The notes under the pieces: model-generated
The model's input: the letters and a program-made list of their open reading frames with translations, nothing else
Databases searched by the model: none
What the model was told of the DNA's origin: nothing
In this document: one piece after another, positions 11,601 to 26,600 of the stretch
Position numbering within the stretch: position 1 is the first letter of the stretch
How the letters are laid out: the number at the start of each line of letters is the position of its first letter
Translations under genes and position numbers: made by a program
From: Proteromonas lacertae
Taxonomy: Eukaryota; Sar; Bigyra; Opalinata; Proteromonadidae
Assembly (NCBI GenBank): GCA_002245135.1
Contig: NGBS01000614.1
Location: 1-64,000, forward strand
Reading direction: 5' to 3'
DNA: 64,000 nt

Positions 11601-14600
11601 TTCATTATTATTATTATTATTATTATTCCATTTATATGTAACACTCAGTGTTTCTTTTGTTTTACATTTTGTTACTGTCAAATTCTTGAATAATTTCTTC
11701 ATTGCATTAAATCTAGTTTTGTATAATACTTCAAATCAGTGAAATAGATTGTAAATTCAACACTCTTATCTGTTTTATTCACTTCTGATTCAAATGATAC
11801 ATGTCCATTCATTATCTTTACTAATTCAGAGGTAAATGATCTATTTGTTTCTTCAGTAATACCAACACATTCAGTTGATTCTTTATTATTATAAGTAAAC
11901 GAATATAACGATTCTTCATCATATGTAAACTCTATTGAACCTGATATTATACCAACTGGGATAGTTTGATTTTAATACAATTCGTTTATAATTATTATTC
12001 TCATAATTATCATCACATAATATTGATGTTGTATCTATACATCTATACTCAAACATAGTTTGAGTTGTATTTAATGTAATATTAATATCTTCATTGTATG
12101 TAACTTCCATATTGAATAATAAACTCAAATAGTCAGCTGTATCATTGTCTAATTCAGTAATACATTCTGAGAATATTGTTCCATTTCCTATTGTTATATT
12201 GGTATTCTTTATAACTGTCATATTATCAACTATTTCACTCACTTTGTATAAATTAACTTCACTTAAAACATTGTATAATTCATCATAATCATTATCATTG
12301 CTTATATTACTGAATATGTAATAATAATCACTCTCTTTAAATGGTAAGTACATCAATTGTATTGTTAATCAATTCCTTAAACTGTTCAGTTATTTCAAAT
12401 CTTGTCATTTCCTTCTTTATCATTACTTCATTATCATTGTATTTATATAATGTATTATACAACATTCCATCTGTAACTGATTCATATTTAAATGTCATTA
12501 TTTCATCTTTTACAGTGTAATATGTCTTTGTATATCTTACATCACTATCATTAAATACATCTTTCAATGTGAATATAACTAATTCATTCTCTAATCTTAA
12601 TGATTTAACATCAATACCAATATCACTCATTTTATTTGGTTCTTTTTCTTTACAATATTCTATCTTTGTATCATTGCAATAATGAATTGACTTGTTATTA
12701 TAACTTAATATAAAATCATAAGGAGATTCAATATCAATAATTGGTAATAATATTTCACTTGTTGTTTCATTTACATCAACACAACTTTCTACATATATTT
12801 CATAATACTTGAAATTATCAATATTACTCACATTAACACAAGTTAATTGGAAGAAATTCAATCCTTCAGTAATATTTGCAGTTTGTGTAGTAGTTGGACA
12901 TAGTTTCATTAAATCATCATAATCTTTATATGTATATTCATTCAGGCAAACTGTAGACACTTCATTATTACTATCAGCTAAAGATGTAAGTGCAAAATTA
13001 GAATATAAATATGGATTTACTACGAAATAGAATATTACATCATTTCTATCATTGTCTGTTTCATCTACTATTATTCTAGACTTTGAACATTGGTAATATG
13101 TATAATAAGTATGTGTTTCAATTTTACTATTCATTAAATATACAACATAATCATGTCTATTTGGATAGATATATCTATTAACATAGATATTCTTTTCATC
13201 AAATAATTTCATGAATATTTCATCTATTTCTTCTTGAGTTGTAAGATTTGACATACAAATTGTCCTTTCATTATTATATTCAATTACATATGGCATTGAT
13301 TCGTATAATATTGGAATTTCGAATTTTAATGTTGTTACTGATTCTTCAACTATGGTTGTTGTATCACATTTCACTATTTCCATTTCTTCATATTCTTTCA
13401 AGTTCAATTTTATATTTTCAGTAAAGTATATAATATATTTATAATTGTTATTTTTATGTTCAATATCTAATTGTAACCAATTTGTATTTAATAATTCCTT
13501 CAATTCTTTCAATATTATATTTGGATTCGTCTTATCAACTATACATCCTGTTATATGGTTATTGAATGTGAATAATATTGGAGTAGTATCATCTTCAATT
13601 TGTAAAGTAACTGATGTTTTATAAATATGATCAATTTCATATAAAGATCCATTAATTCTGATTAAACTATTATCATCAATTGAATGTCTTATATTATCTC
13701 TTATAACTAATTCCTTTGGATTTGTTTCATTTACATCTACTAATCCAAGATATATTTCATGATTTGTACCATTGTAAACATTATCAACTAATTTTGAATC
13801 TTCAATTACTATTGGATCACCAACTTTCAAATAAGATCTTATATCTATATCATCATTTGTAATTACCAATTCATTACTTCCTTTTACAGCATCTATTGAT
13901 ACTTCTTCTAATCGTTTATTAAATATTGGTTCAGGTGGTAATGTTTCTACATCTCCAATATTATCCAAATTAACTAATGCATCATGTAACCAATCAGATT
14001 GATGTATTTCTAATTCATACATTATGGAACTTAAATCTTCATAACCAATTGATAATTTGATATTCTGATCTAAAGATGATATACAAGTATTCAATGTCTT
14101 CAATCCTTCTACATTTACACCTGTTATATTTACTGGAATTATACAACTACCTGGCGGATAAGCTATTGGATTAGTGGTTATATTTGTCTTGTAGTTAGTA
14201 TCATCATAATATCCTGGATGTTCTAATATGGTTATATTCACTTCATATCCACCTTGAGCATCATCTTGATATACATATGATCTTGAACCATCCCAACCAT
14301 CTCCTATTCTCTTTACTGTTGCATAAATTGGAGTCTTTGTTACTGCTCTTTGAATAACACCTACCATTTCATCAATATCATCATTTGCAAACATTTCAAC
14401 ATATTCATCTCCTACATAGAATTTCATTGGTGAAAATGATGGAGATCCTTTAGTATATAATACAACTAAATCTCCATCTATTATATTCTCTAAGTGTGAT
14501 GTATATTCTCTATTCTCGAAAGTTCCTGTTGCTGGTGGATAAGTTCCTATTCTTTGAATAAATGTAATTGACCATTTTCTTGATCCATAATTATCAGTTC

Positions 14601-17600
14601 TTGTTGTAGATACCAATACTTTTGTTAATATTGATGAACATTCTGTTTCTATTTTCTCTTTTACTGATTCACTTGTATCTATTTCATTATTTACATTTAC
14701 TGTACAATTATTGTCTAATGATATATCAAAAGTACCATAAACAGCAACACCATTTTCATTTTGTGTCAAATTCAATTCACTATTATAATGTTCAATTCCA
14801 TTAGGTAATAATATAAATGCTTCCTCTCCATCTTTTATGGTTAAAGGTCCAGCAGATTGATGACTTAATGCAGTAAATGTAATATCATAAACAATACCAC
14901 CTCTCTCATTCTGACCATTAACACTTGTTACATGTATTTCATCGATATTTTCCATCTTATACAACACATTCTCAATATATTCAGGTGATGCATCTACTGG
15001 TATATAATCACTAACAGTAACTAAATGTAATGCACATCTTGGACAATGTGTTGAGTCGAATTGAATCTTATATTGACCAATGATTGGTTCATCTGTTTGA
15101 ACTGTATATTCTAATCTTACTATATCTTCTACAGAGACATATTCTGCACATGTATATTGTGGATATTTCACTATCTTTGGTAATGATAATTGTCTTGCTA
15201 ATGGACTCCATACGTATTTACCATTACTATTCATATACTTCAAATTATTACCAAATCGGATTGTCCATTTACGACAATTCACTGTTTCGAATGGACAATC
15301 TTTTACTTCTGATATTGTGACATTAAATCTATTATCTTGTGGTGAAGTTACTTTATATAAATGTGCGAAATTATTAGCAATTTGTTCTTCTTCATCAATC
15401 ACACTAAAATCAAATGATCTATCTTCCCATTCTAATGTAAATGTTCCATAGATTAAACCGCCTGGTCTTACTTTAGTTACTGTATAGGTAATATTATTAT
15501 TATTGCTGTTATTCTCTTGTAATATCAATAATCTTGGTTTGTTACTACTCTTATCGAAATATAATCCACTTATATCTAATTCTAATAATGGTAAATTACC
15601 ACTTAATGAATCTGACATAAATGTAATTAAGAATGAATAACCTCCATATTGGAATGTTTCTACATTTACTTCAACTTCACCACCATCACCATCATCTTTT
15701 AATACTTTTTCTATAGCTTTCTTAATATTTTCAGCTGTTGTATTCATATCACTAGCATCAAATTCTATATTTGAAGTATTGTATATTTCTGATGCATTCT
15801 TTGGTGTTAATGAAATTGAGAATGATCCTTTTAATTCAGCACCTTCTCTTATTGTATTAAATTGTGGTTTAACTACTACTCCAGATTCAATTGCTGTTTC
15901 TGATGTTGAAGTAAAATCTACTGTTAGTGATATTCTCATGATTACCTTGTTTATTATAATATAATTCAAGTCTAAATCCACCAGCATATACAGATTCATT
16001 ATTATTATCATCTAATCTTCTTTCATTATCATTATATCCGATAACTTTACTTGGACTTCTGTAATATAATATCTTCACTTTATCAACACATTTATTATTT
16101 TCACATAATATTTCAGTTTGATCAGATCCATCTTCCCAATTTCGTCTTACAGTAATTGATGGAATTGTTAATTCATAACTTAATGAATTATCATTACTGT
16201 ATGTAATCTTCAACTTTCCACTATCTACATATGAATATTTTGCTATTCTTATCACATCAATATTACTTTCATTTCCATCTTGATTAACAGTTGTAATTTC
16301 TGGTGTTGGAATTACTCCTTCAAATCCATCTATTGATATATCATAAGTTCTACCAGTAATTACATTTGCATCTTTATATATTGTTACATTCACTGTTGGA
16401 ATATTCAAAGCAGCTCTAAATGCATTCTGTATACTAAATTGGCCATCTCTTAAGAAATAATAGAAAGTACAACCTCCTGGACAGTATGTGTTTTCAGATA
16501 GATTAATTTCATCGTAATGAACTCTAATTACAGTTTCTGGATCTAAATAAGATCCTTCTTCTATTACTTTATTCTTAAAACATTCATCATTACTGATTAA
16601 TATTGGGAAATCACCTAAAACTGGAGAGAATTCACATTCATATGAATAATTACCACCACTACATACAATTAAATCATTTATATTAAATATTGCATTTTGT
16701 GGTAATGGGGAAATCAATTTCTTTATAAAATCTGTCAATTTCTTTGCATCTAAATGATCAGCGTCTAAATATAATTTCAATGTCTTTGAAGGTATTATAA
16801 ACCATTTCATATCAGCTGATTCACTATCACCATCATTATCATTATCTACTAAATGATATATTCTATATTTTGGAACTGTTAAACTAACAAAGTGTGTTGT
16901 TTCAATATCACAGGATGTAATGTTAAATGATAATTTTCTATTGACATTCGTTGTTGGAGAAATTGTGTAATTTACATTATCAGTTTGATCTTTATCCTCT
17001 AAATCAATCACTATTTCTTGAACTTCTTTATCTGTTGGACTTGAAATAGTTATTCTTTGAATCTCTTTTATATAATATTCTTCTGATCCAATTGTCAATT
17101 CTAATACTGTTTCATTCAATATACTATCTGGAATTGTTAATGTATATTTTGGATCAACTGTTGCATTAGCTTTATATTCAATATCATGTATTTCATTATA
17201 AACAGGAGTTTCATAGTTAAATTGATACTTCTGTAATTTAATATCTTCAGTCACTTCTAATACTTGACTTTCTCTTTCTAATAATAATGTATGATTCTTT
17301 GAATCTCTAAAATCAGGGTATAAACTATGTTCAAATATATAACCAGCTAATGTATAACCTCCATCTTGGATTGGTGGTAAATATTCAGTATAAACATCAT
17401 TTGGTAATGCAGAATGATCTAATGTAAGATTTCGTGGAGGATGTGGTGGTTTATTAGCCAATAAGAATTCAGCTTTATCATACACAAATGGTCCAGCTCC
17501 AATCAAATTTACTGGTTGTATTCTAATATATAATGTTGGATCTAACAATTGACTAACTCCAGTCATCATATTTCTATATCCAATTGTACATTCTGTTGTG

Positions 17601-20600
17601 TTACATAACTTAATAAATGAAGAAGAGAATGAACTTTGTGTATCCCATTCTAATATATAATATATTATTGGACTACCTCCATCTCCACCGTATATTGGTA
17701 GTTCTTGACTTGGTTCATCCCAAGATACTTTTACTTCATATTTTGACCATACTTCATATGTTAAATTGTATATTTGACCTGGTACAAATAATCCACCTTG
17801 TAATTTGATTGGATCTGACATTATTCCATCTCCACAATCTGTGTTTGCAAATATTCTTGCATAATATGTCTGCTTTACTGGTAAATGAATATTATACCAA
17901 ATTAAATCATTTTCAAAACTACTTATATTTGTTAAAACTACATAGTAACCTGAATATGGCAAATTATAGAAATCTGGTGTGAAATCCCATTGAATTGTGT
18001 AATTAATAACTTTAGAACCATGTAAATTGGATGGTGGATTAAATACAACTTTTACTATATCTTCAGCTAATGGGATTGTTGTGATATTTGTCACCACATC
18101 TGCTTCACTGCATGACTTTCTTGATCTTGGTTCTGACATGTTATAAACACTATAACCTGCTTTATTATGTGATCTTACTAATATTGTATAATATTCACCA
18201 ATTGTTAAATCACTTACCAAAGAACTCGTAGTTGTATTACCTTCAATAAATAAGTGTTTCAAATCATTACAATTTCCTATTTTTTGTTTGCTAATAATTG
18301 CTGCACTTGGTCCAGTTAATTGTGAATTAACAATCAACCTTCCTTCATTATTCAAATTACCAATAAATGTAATTATATAATCATAACCCATACCATTTCT
18401 TATTCTTGTCACATTAACTTCTGGAATTGCCATTAGTGTTTCTAAGGCTGTTTTAATATCCATTTCTGTTGCATCTGGATATAACCTATAAGTACAATCT
18501 ATTAAATGTAAATTATCTTCATAACATATTGTATAATATCCACATATTGTGTTAATACCATATCTTTCTTTTCTTACAATTACTTTATCTATACCTTCTG
18601 TATTACTAACGTTTATATTTGGTAATTCACCGAAATTAGCTATGAATTCAAATGAGCATCTTAATCTATATTCATTAGTTTCATTCTTAACATTACAATG
18701 TATTTTTGTTGTACCAACATTATGGAAATAATAGAAGTTTCTTTCTAATGATTTAACCATTTCTTCTTCATCTGTTAATAATGGTATTGCAGGTGTTGAA
18801 TCACCAAACATTGTCAATGTAATAGACACATCAGGAGTATAACTCTTAGTATAAATATCAATTATCTGTATATCAGTGTAAGTTGTAAATGGATCAATCT
18901 TCACATCACCACTAGATATTGTGATTATTGTTGTATCTGCATCACAATTACCACTGTAATAAGATATATCGTAATAATCAATTGGAGTATTACCATTATA
19001 ATCAGATAAACTCCATGAGACATTCACTGTTGATTCATTATATTGATAACTCATAATATTATATGGTGCACTTGGTGGTTCTAATAATGTAATTGATTTT
19101 ACATCTGTAAATTTTCCAATTCCTTTGATATTTGCAGCAGCAACTCTCACATAATAAGTACCTAATTCTAAATCTCTTAAGAATATCTGATATGGTAAAC
19201 TACCTCTAACTGCTTTGGATATATGAATACTACCATCATCATCATTTTGTGGGTAAATGGTAATATAAGAGAGATCACCATAACCATTGATAAGTTCATG
19301 TGATAAATACATAAACTCTACTGTATAAATATGATGATCACCATTCTGTTGATAATGAACATTGACTTTGTGTAATGATAATAATGAATTCAATTCTGAT
19401 TGTATTGTTTTTGCTAATTCTTTAGCTTTATTACTTTCAAATGTAATATTGTTGGTATGTTCACCTTCAAATATCAATTGGAATTCATAATCTAATTCAC
19501 TTTCATTTATATCTATTACTTGTGTTTCTCTATTATAACTACTTGGATATATATTACAATTACCTTCTTGTATTCTTTCTACATATATCACTTTATCATT
19601 TTCATTAATTGGGGGAATATCAATTTCTAATAATCCTAAACTACCACATATTCCATTGAATGTAATCTTATAATAAGTCAATTTATTTGCTTCTAATACT
19701 TCTAATTCTATTGGTTGACCTGGTTCATCATCTAAGTTTGTCAAATATAATAAATCAAATATAATATCTCTATCAGATTCACTCTTTCTTATTGTTATAT
19801 TTCTACCACCATAATAAACATTAAACATATCTATATCAGTAACAATCTGTTGAATTTCAGGTACTTTTCTTAACACAACCTCAGTATAATTATCTGTAAA
19901 TGCATTCTCTGTATTGTACTGTATTATATATCTATTAATATCATTACCACCATCTTCTTTTGGTTTATCAAAGTGAACACTGAAGAAATCTTTACCTGAA
20001 TATATTCCTAAGTTGAAGGATAATGGTTCTGATGGATATTCTGAATTTTCTAATACAAATGGTGTTGAAACTACTGAATATCCATAACCTAATTGATTCA
20101 TTGCAGATACTCTTAAATAATAAGATACAAATGGAATTAAAGAGTGGTATTTCATACTATATGCTGTGTTTGGAATTGCATCATTTTCTTCGATTAATTT
20201 CATTGTTAATACATCATCACTATTGTCATTAGTTGATTCTCTACAGTTTATATCTATATAACTTCCATTCAATGTAAATGTTAAATCCTCATCATAAACA
20301 CTAATAAAATGTTCTGTTTTCAATAAGAAGTAAGTTGCTGATGTAATATTCACTACTAAACCTTCCTTTAAGAAATTCTCTAATAAATCTTTAATTGTTA
20401 ATGTATTAGCAGCTACACATATTGAGCCAGTCTTCTCTTTATTAGTGTAATCTAATTGATATGATTTTATCTCTTCATTATTATCACCTAGAGGTATTCT
20501 AACATAATATATTCTTGGCTTTGTTCCTATAACAATTGAATACTTTTCATTTCCATATGGTATGTAATTTGATACTAATAGTCCTCTGCCTGTTAATTTG

Positions 20601-23600
20601 GTCGTATTTAATGAATATGTATTTAATGAATAATCGATTATCTTTGGTAATAATAATATATCGATTCCTGATGTTGTGGTATAGTATATTCTTTCTATTT
20701 CTGTATTAAGATATTCATCATTTCTACATTCTTTATTAATACATTCTACTTCAAATAATTTTGAATTTATTTGATTAATTATTCTATATTTATCAGCATA
20801 TATAGTCAATGTAGTATTTTCAGGGAAATCAAATCCTTTGCTTATTCTTAAATATGTTTTATTCACATCTTCATTCATTAATACACCAAATCCATTGTAT
20901 AATTCCATATGATTCATTACATATAAATACACTGAAGCAATATGATCATCTGATACTAAATCTTCTTCAATCTCTTTTTCTAATTCTTCAGTTGTATTTT
21001 GAATATTAAATCCTTTCGTAGATTCATAATTACCAAACTTCAATTTGAATTCACCACTTAATTCATTTGTATTATCAGTTATTGATGAATAGAGAGGTCT
21101 GAATACTTGAATTACTGGAGTTGATCCTTTTACATGTCTATAATTAACCGTAAATAATTCATGATAACCAATAGGATTTCTTATTACAATATCATATAAA
21201 ACACTATACAAATGTTCATGGTATAAATGAGATGTATAGTTATCATATCTTTCTCTTGTATGTATAAATACATCAACAGTTAAACCGAATGTGTTCTTCA
21301 TAATTAATGTCAATTCATAAGCAGTAACATTCATTGAAATATATTCACTTGTAATATTTCTATATGTAATAATAAAATAACCTGTTGGTAATGGTGTTTC
21401 ACTATCATACTCTTTATCTTCTTCAGCATTAACAAATACATCTAATAATATAGTTTGTCTATCATATCTACCAAAAACACAGCTATATCCATTTACAAAT
21501 TGATTATCTAATGAAGTAAAACATTTAGATTGATTATTGGCTATTATATCAGAATCATATAATATATAATTTGGCTGGACATATTTTCCACCTATTTCAT
21601 TTCCTTTATTTGTAAATAACTTCAATGATTCAGCTTCATATTCCTGTAAGAAATTGATTGTATATTTCAATATATTGATTTTACTTTCTCTTGGAATTAC
21701 ACTACAAATAACATCAACAGGTGATAATGTCTTTATTCCACTCAAAGCAAAGGTTACATTCTCAGCATCACATTTATCACTTATATAAATCTTCCAAGTA
21801 TGTTCACCTTTGTAATATATTCTATAATATTCATATTCATTCAAATGATATTTCTCTAAATCTATTTCATATGTAAAACTACCAAATGTAGATGTTTCTT
21901 CAAACCATTCTATTTTATAATTCAATATTTCATCACCATTTGAATCACTTTCTTCAAAATCAACTTTTATTGAATTTCCACTTAATTTTTCCACTTTAAG
22001 ATTTGTTGGTGCTAATGGTTTTTGATGTACATGATTCTGTACTGGTATTATTCCTCTACCAATATTCTGTTCTTCAGTTGTATTGATACTTCTACCTATT
22101 TCATTGATTGAGTTTAATTTAATATAATAGTCTTTATTCTTAATAATATCTTCTCCTTCTAGTATAAATGATGTGGCTGGTCTTCTTCCACTAATATGAG
22201 TAACCTTACAAATGACATTATTATTATTATTATCACTTTCACAACCTAATGCTGGAATTACTGGTAAATTACTTTCAAATTTGATATTATAATGGTTTGT
22301 ATTTTCTTCTATTGTTCTGGATACTTTGACTCTACCAAATGAATGCCATTTTTGTTCTAAATAAAATTGTAATTCCACCGGTTCAATATTTGCATCAATA
22401 GTAATATTTTCTTCTTCTTCATATCTATAACTCAATGTAATTGTTGGTGATATATCACTATTATGATTATAAGTAATATCAATATTTTGTTCAGATATTA
22501 TTAGATTCTCTAATTCTATTTTTTCACTAAACTTTAATTCTTTCATTTCAGTACCTTCTTGAATTATTGTCACATTGAATCTATAATTATTATTGCTATT
22601 ATGTGTTGTATAAGTGTTTGGATATTTACCATTGTAGGATGTAAAGGTAATTAACCATGAATATTCATTCAAATAAGTTGGACCATATCGAGATATTTCG
22701 ACACTTCCTACTCCTGGTAATGATTCAATATTCTTCTTCAATTCTTCAGCTGTTATTGAAACAGATAAGTCTTCAGTATATTTGATTTTGAATATTTCTA
22801 GATTTGATTGAGTTGTTGTTTTTGCTTTACTACACTCAACTTTATAATTATTATGAATAACCTTACATATATCACCATTTATTTCAACATAATCACCAAC
22901 TACTAAATCTATCTTACTTTCATTAAATTTCAACTCATTATCTGTTATACAACCAATTCCTACAAATGTATCCATTTCATAGATTGCTAAACTATCTTCA
23001 GTAACAGATACATAATTATCCAAAATAATTCTTCTATCAGTATCATCAATTTCCAATACTTTATATATAAAACCATTAATCATAATCAATTTATTAACAT
23101 ATAATCTACTCATCTCAATCTCATTATTATTATAATACACTATATTTGTATTAATCTTTGTAGAACAATTACCAATCTCTTTATTATAAGATCCAACTGT
23201 ATTAAAACCAATTCTAAATGTACCTTCTACAACTTTACTATCATCATTACTGTATGTTGATAATTCTACTACTGGATGTAATAATGCCTTTGATGGAGAT
23301 GGTGTTTCTATCTTTGTAACTGTAATTAATTCAATATGAATAACTCTTATTGAACATTTTCCTTTAACTACTTTAATCATTGGTAAATCAAGTGTATTAT
23401 TGTATAATGATATGAAATTAATCATAACCTCAGTTTCGTTTCTTTCTACAGTTATTTCTTCAATTTGTGGTAAATACAATAACATCATTTTCTTATATAT
23501 TTCAGCAGTTGAAGAAATATCAAAACATTCAGTTCTTTCACCATTAAATTCTAATGAAATTGTACCATTTATACTTGAATTAACAGGAATATGAATGATC

Positions 23601-26600
23601 TGTGTTTCTATTGTTCTATAACCATATTCATATTCGAAATAGGTAATAGGTGATCCATTATCACCATAGATTGTATTACTATCAGGATTATCATATTCTA
23701 CTAACAAACTATCATTTGTATAGGCTCTATATTCTATTCTGGATGGTAAATCAGGTTCAGCTGCTGGATAGATTGGTGTTGTATATACTGCTGGTTCACT
23801 TACTACACTTGTGGTTGGTGTAATTGCTCTGACTTGAATATAATAATTCAATCCTTTTATTAACTTGGTAATGTTAAACTCAGTGTTTTCTTCACCATCT
23901 AATTCTTCTTCTCCTAATGGAATTAATTTCTTTGCAAAACAATTACTATCATCTTTAGTACATTGGCTATTGAATGAATCAATTATATCCCAATACAATC
24001 TATAACCTTTAATGATATATTCTGGATTAACTTCAGGGTAATTTCTATATTGGGGAATATTCCACTTCACATTTAATGAGTTTGCATCAATTATTGATAC
24101 TTCTAAATCTAATGGTTTTGATGGTGGTGGAACTATTGATTCTAATAATGAAGCTACAGCATAATCACTTCCATTAACTGCATTAATTGCACTTACTCTA
24201 CAATATAAATATGAATTTATAGAAGTATCTATTGAAAACACAGTTGAATATATCTTTCTACCTGATTGAACAGCTGTAATATCAAAATCAATGAAATCTA
24301 AATATTCTTTATCACTATCACCACTAGTTTTATTTTCATAATATAAACCATATTTATAAACTGTTAATTGTTTTGATAAATCACCATTGTATATTGAACT
24401 ATCAAATGATACAGTCCATGTATAACCATACTCTAATATATTTCTCTTCACAGTTACTCTATTAATATTGAATAATTTCTCTAACTTTATCTTCATCTGT
24501 TGTGATGTCATATCATATTCCATTGGTTCTGTAAAATGATTGTTATATCTTAAAACAAATGATCCTTTTATTGGTTGTTTTGATGATAATGTAATTCTAA
24601 TAATATGAGGTAATTGAGATTCTACAATTGGGGAGATATTCTCACTAATAACATCAGCTTTATCTTCATCAAAACTATTCATTGTAGAAAATTGGGTATT
24701 GAATGATAATATTGGAACACCACCATCTGTTACAGAGTTTGACCAATCAAATAATATCTCATGATCTGATAATAATCTAATAGCTGGATGTGTTAATACA
24801 TGTGGTGGAGCTGTATCTGGTATATTGGTTAATACTTTGTTATTTTCACTACATCCTTCTTTATTACAAGCCATTATTTGAGCATATACTCTTTTTCCTT
24901 GTTCTAATTCTGGTATTAATGTGTTTTGTACTCTTATTATTGTAGCATTAGCTTCATAACCTGATGCACCAATTAGGGAATAATCATTTACTATTAACAT
25001 TGTTGGATTTCTGTTTTCAGTAAATTCTACTAACCATTCATAACCATTATCTCTAATTCTAGATGATACTTCAACTCTTCCTATTGTTTCTAATCTATTT
25101 AATTCACTTGACACTACACTAGCTGATGCAGATGCTGATATTTGATTCGTATGTTGTTTAGTATATATTAAACACTTGATAGAGAGTAAATATGGAGCTA
25201 CTTTTGTAGTAGAAGCAACTGAATATAAATCATTGCTATAGGCTAATACTATTCTTCTATTCTTTAAATCTGAAGATGGATGAATTCTATATTCATTTGA
25301 TTCATTTGGTTCATATAAATAGATATAATCACCAATATGTAAATCAACTAATATTCTGTTTTCTAATTCAATCACTGTATTATCTGTGTCATTAACTACT
25401 GTAAATTCACCAACCAAATTCTTTGATCTTAATATATATCCATTTGTTATTTTAACATCTTCATTTGGTTTATTTTCAACACATAATTCTTTAGTAGTTT
25501 CATTATAAATAGCAATACCATTATTCTCATTACATACTTTATACACTTCACCATTAATTTGAATCTTTTCATATGGTAATAATTGTATATCACTTTCCTT
25601 ATCAACTTTAATAATACCATTTTCTATTGAAACACAATGTATGCAAATTGGATTATCATAATCATAAACATTATCAACATTACCATAGAATACACTGAAA
25701 GTACCTCCAATGTTACTAACATCACTTACAGTAATAATCTTCTGCTTATGATAATCAACAGGTATTTCAGAGATTGTATTAGCATCTTCAAACAATTCAT
25801 TATCTGCATAGATAATATTATAATAAGTTATATAATCAGACCATTTTAATGGATCTTCATATACAGCTTCTAATGTTGTATTGTCATATAGATTTAATGA
25901 TAATATTTCTATTGGTGGAGGAAGTGGTACATATATTATTTCAACATCTTCAGATTGTAATTCACCATTACCTTTATCATTATGAGCTGATACTCTAAAG
26001 TGATATGTTCTGCCAATTACTGCATCTTTTATTGTGAATTGAGTGTTATTTGTTGTTACATATTTATATCTTAATGGAATAATTGGTTCTATTAACTTGA
26101 AAGTAGCATTTGAATTTTTACCATCAATATGTCTATATTCAAATTTATTTGAATCTATTTGGTAATGATTATTCTTAAATTCAATATTATGTGATTCTTT
26201 TGAATCTTTTGTATCATCAGAAGCACCTTTTGTATTTCTAATTACATCAATATCACCAATTGATGGTATTTGTAATAATGGACTTCTAAATCCAACATCA
26301 TATTCATATAATGGAACAGTATAATAACGATCATATATTTTCACATTTCTCAATTCATCATCAATTGGAGTTGAACTATCTAAATTGATAATTGTGTGGT
26401 TATTTTCAGTTAATGTAAAGTTCTCAATAATACATACACTACCATCAATCATGATCTTATTATCAAGATATATTTCTCTCATTATATTTTCATCTACTTC
26501 TATACTTATAGTTGATAATGAATTTCCTAAACCTGGTAATTCTCTAATATAATCACCATAATACATCATATATTTGAATGAACCAGCTGTAGCTTCTCTT

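Noticed and set aside
10341-16011. Programmed +1 frameshifting at stop codons, as in Euplotes, to explain all frame changes in the giant gene
   Set aside because: Shifting exactly at the stop is formally possible at most sites, but any upstream +1 change would look the same. At 11970 the module pattern (GIISGSIEFTY) shows that the shift lies well upstream of the stop.
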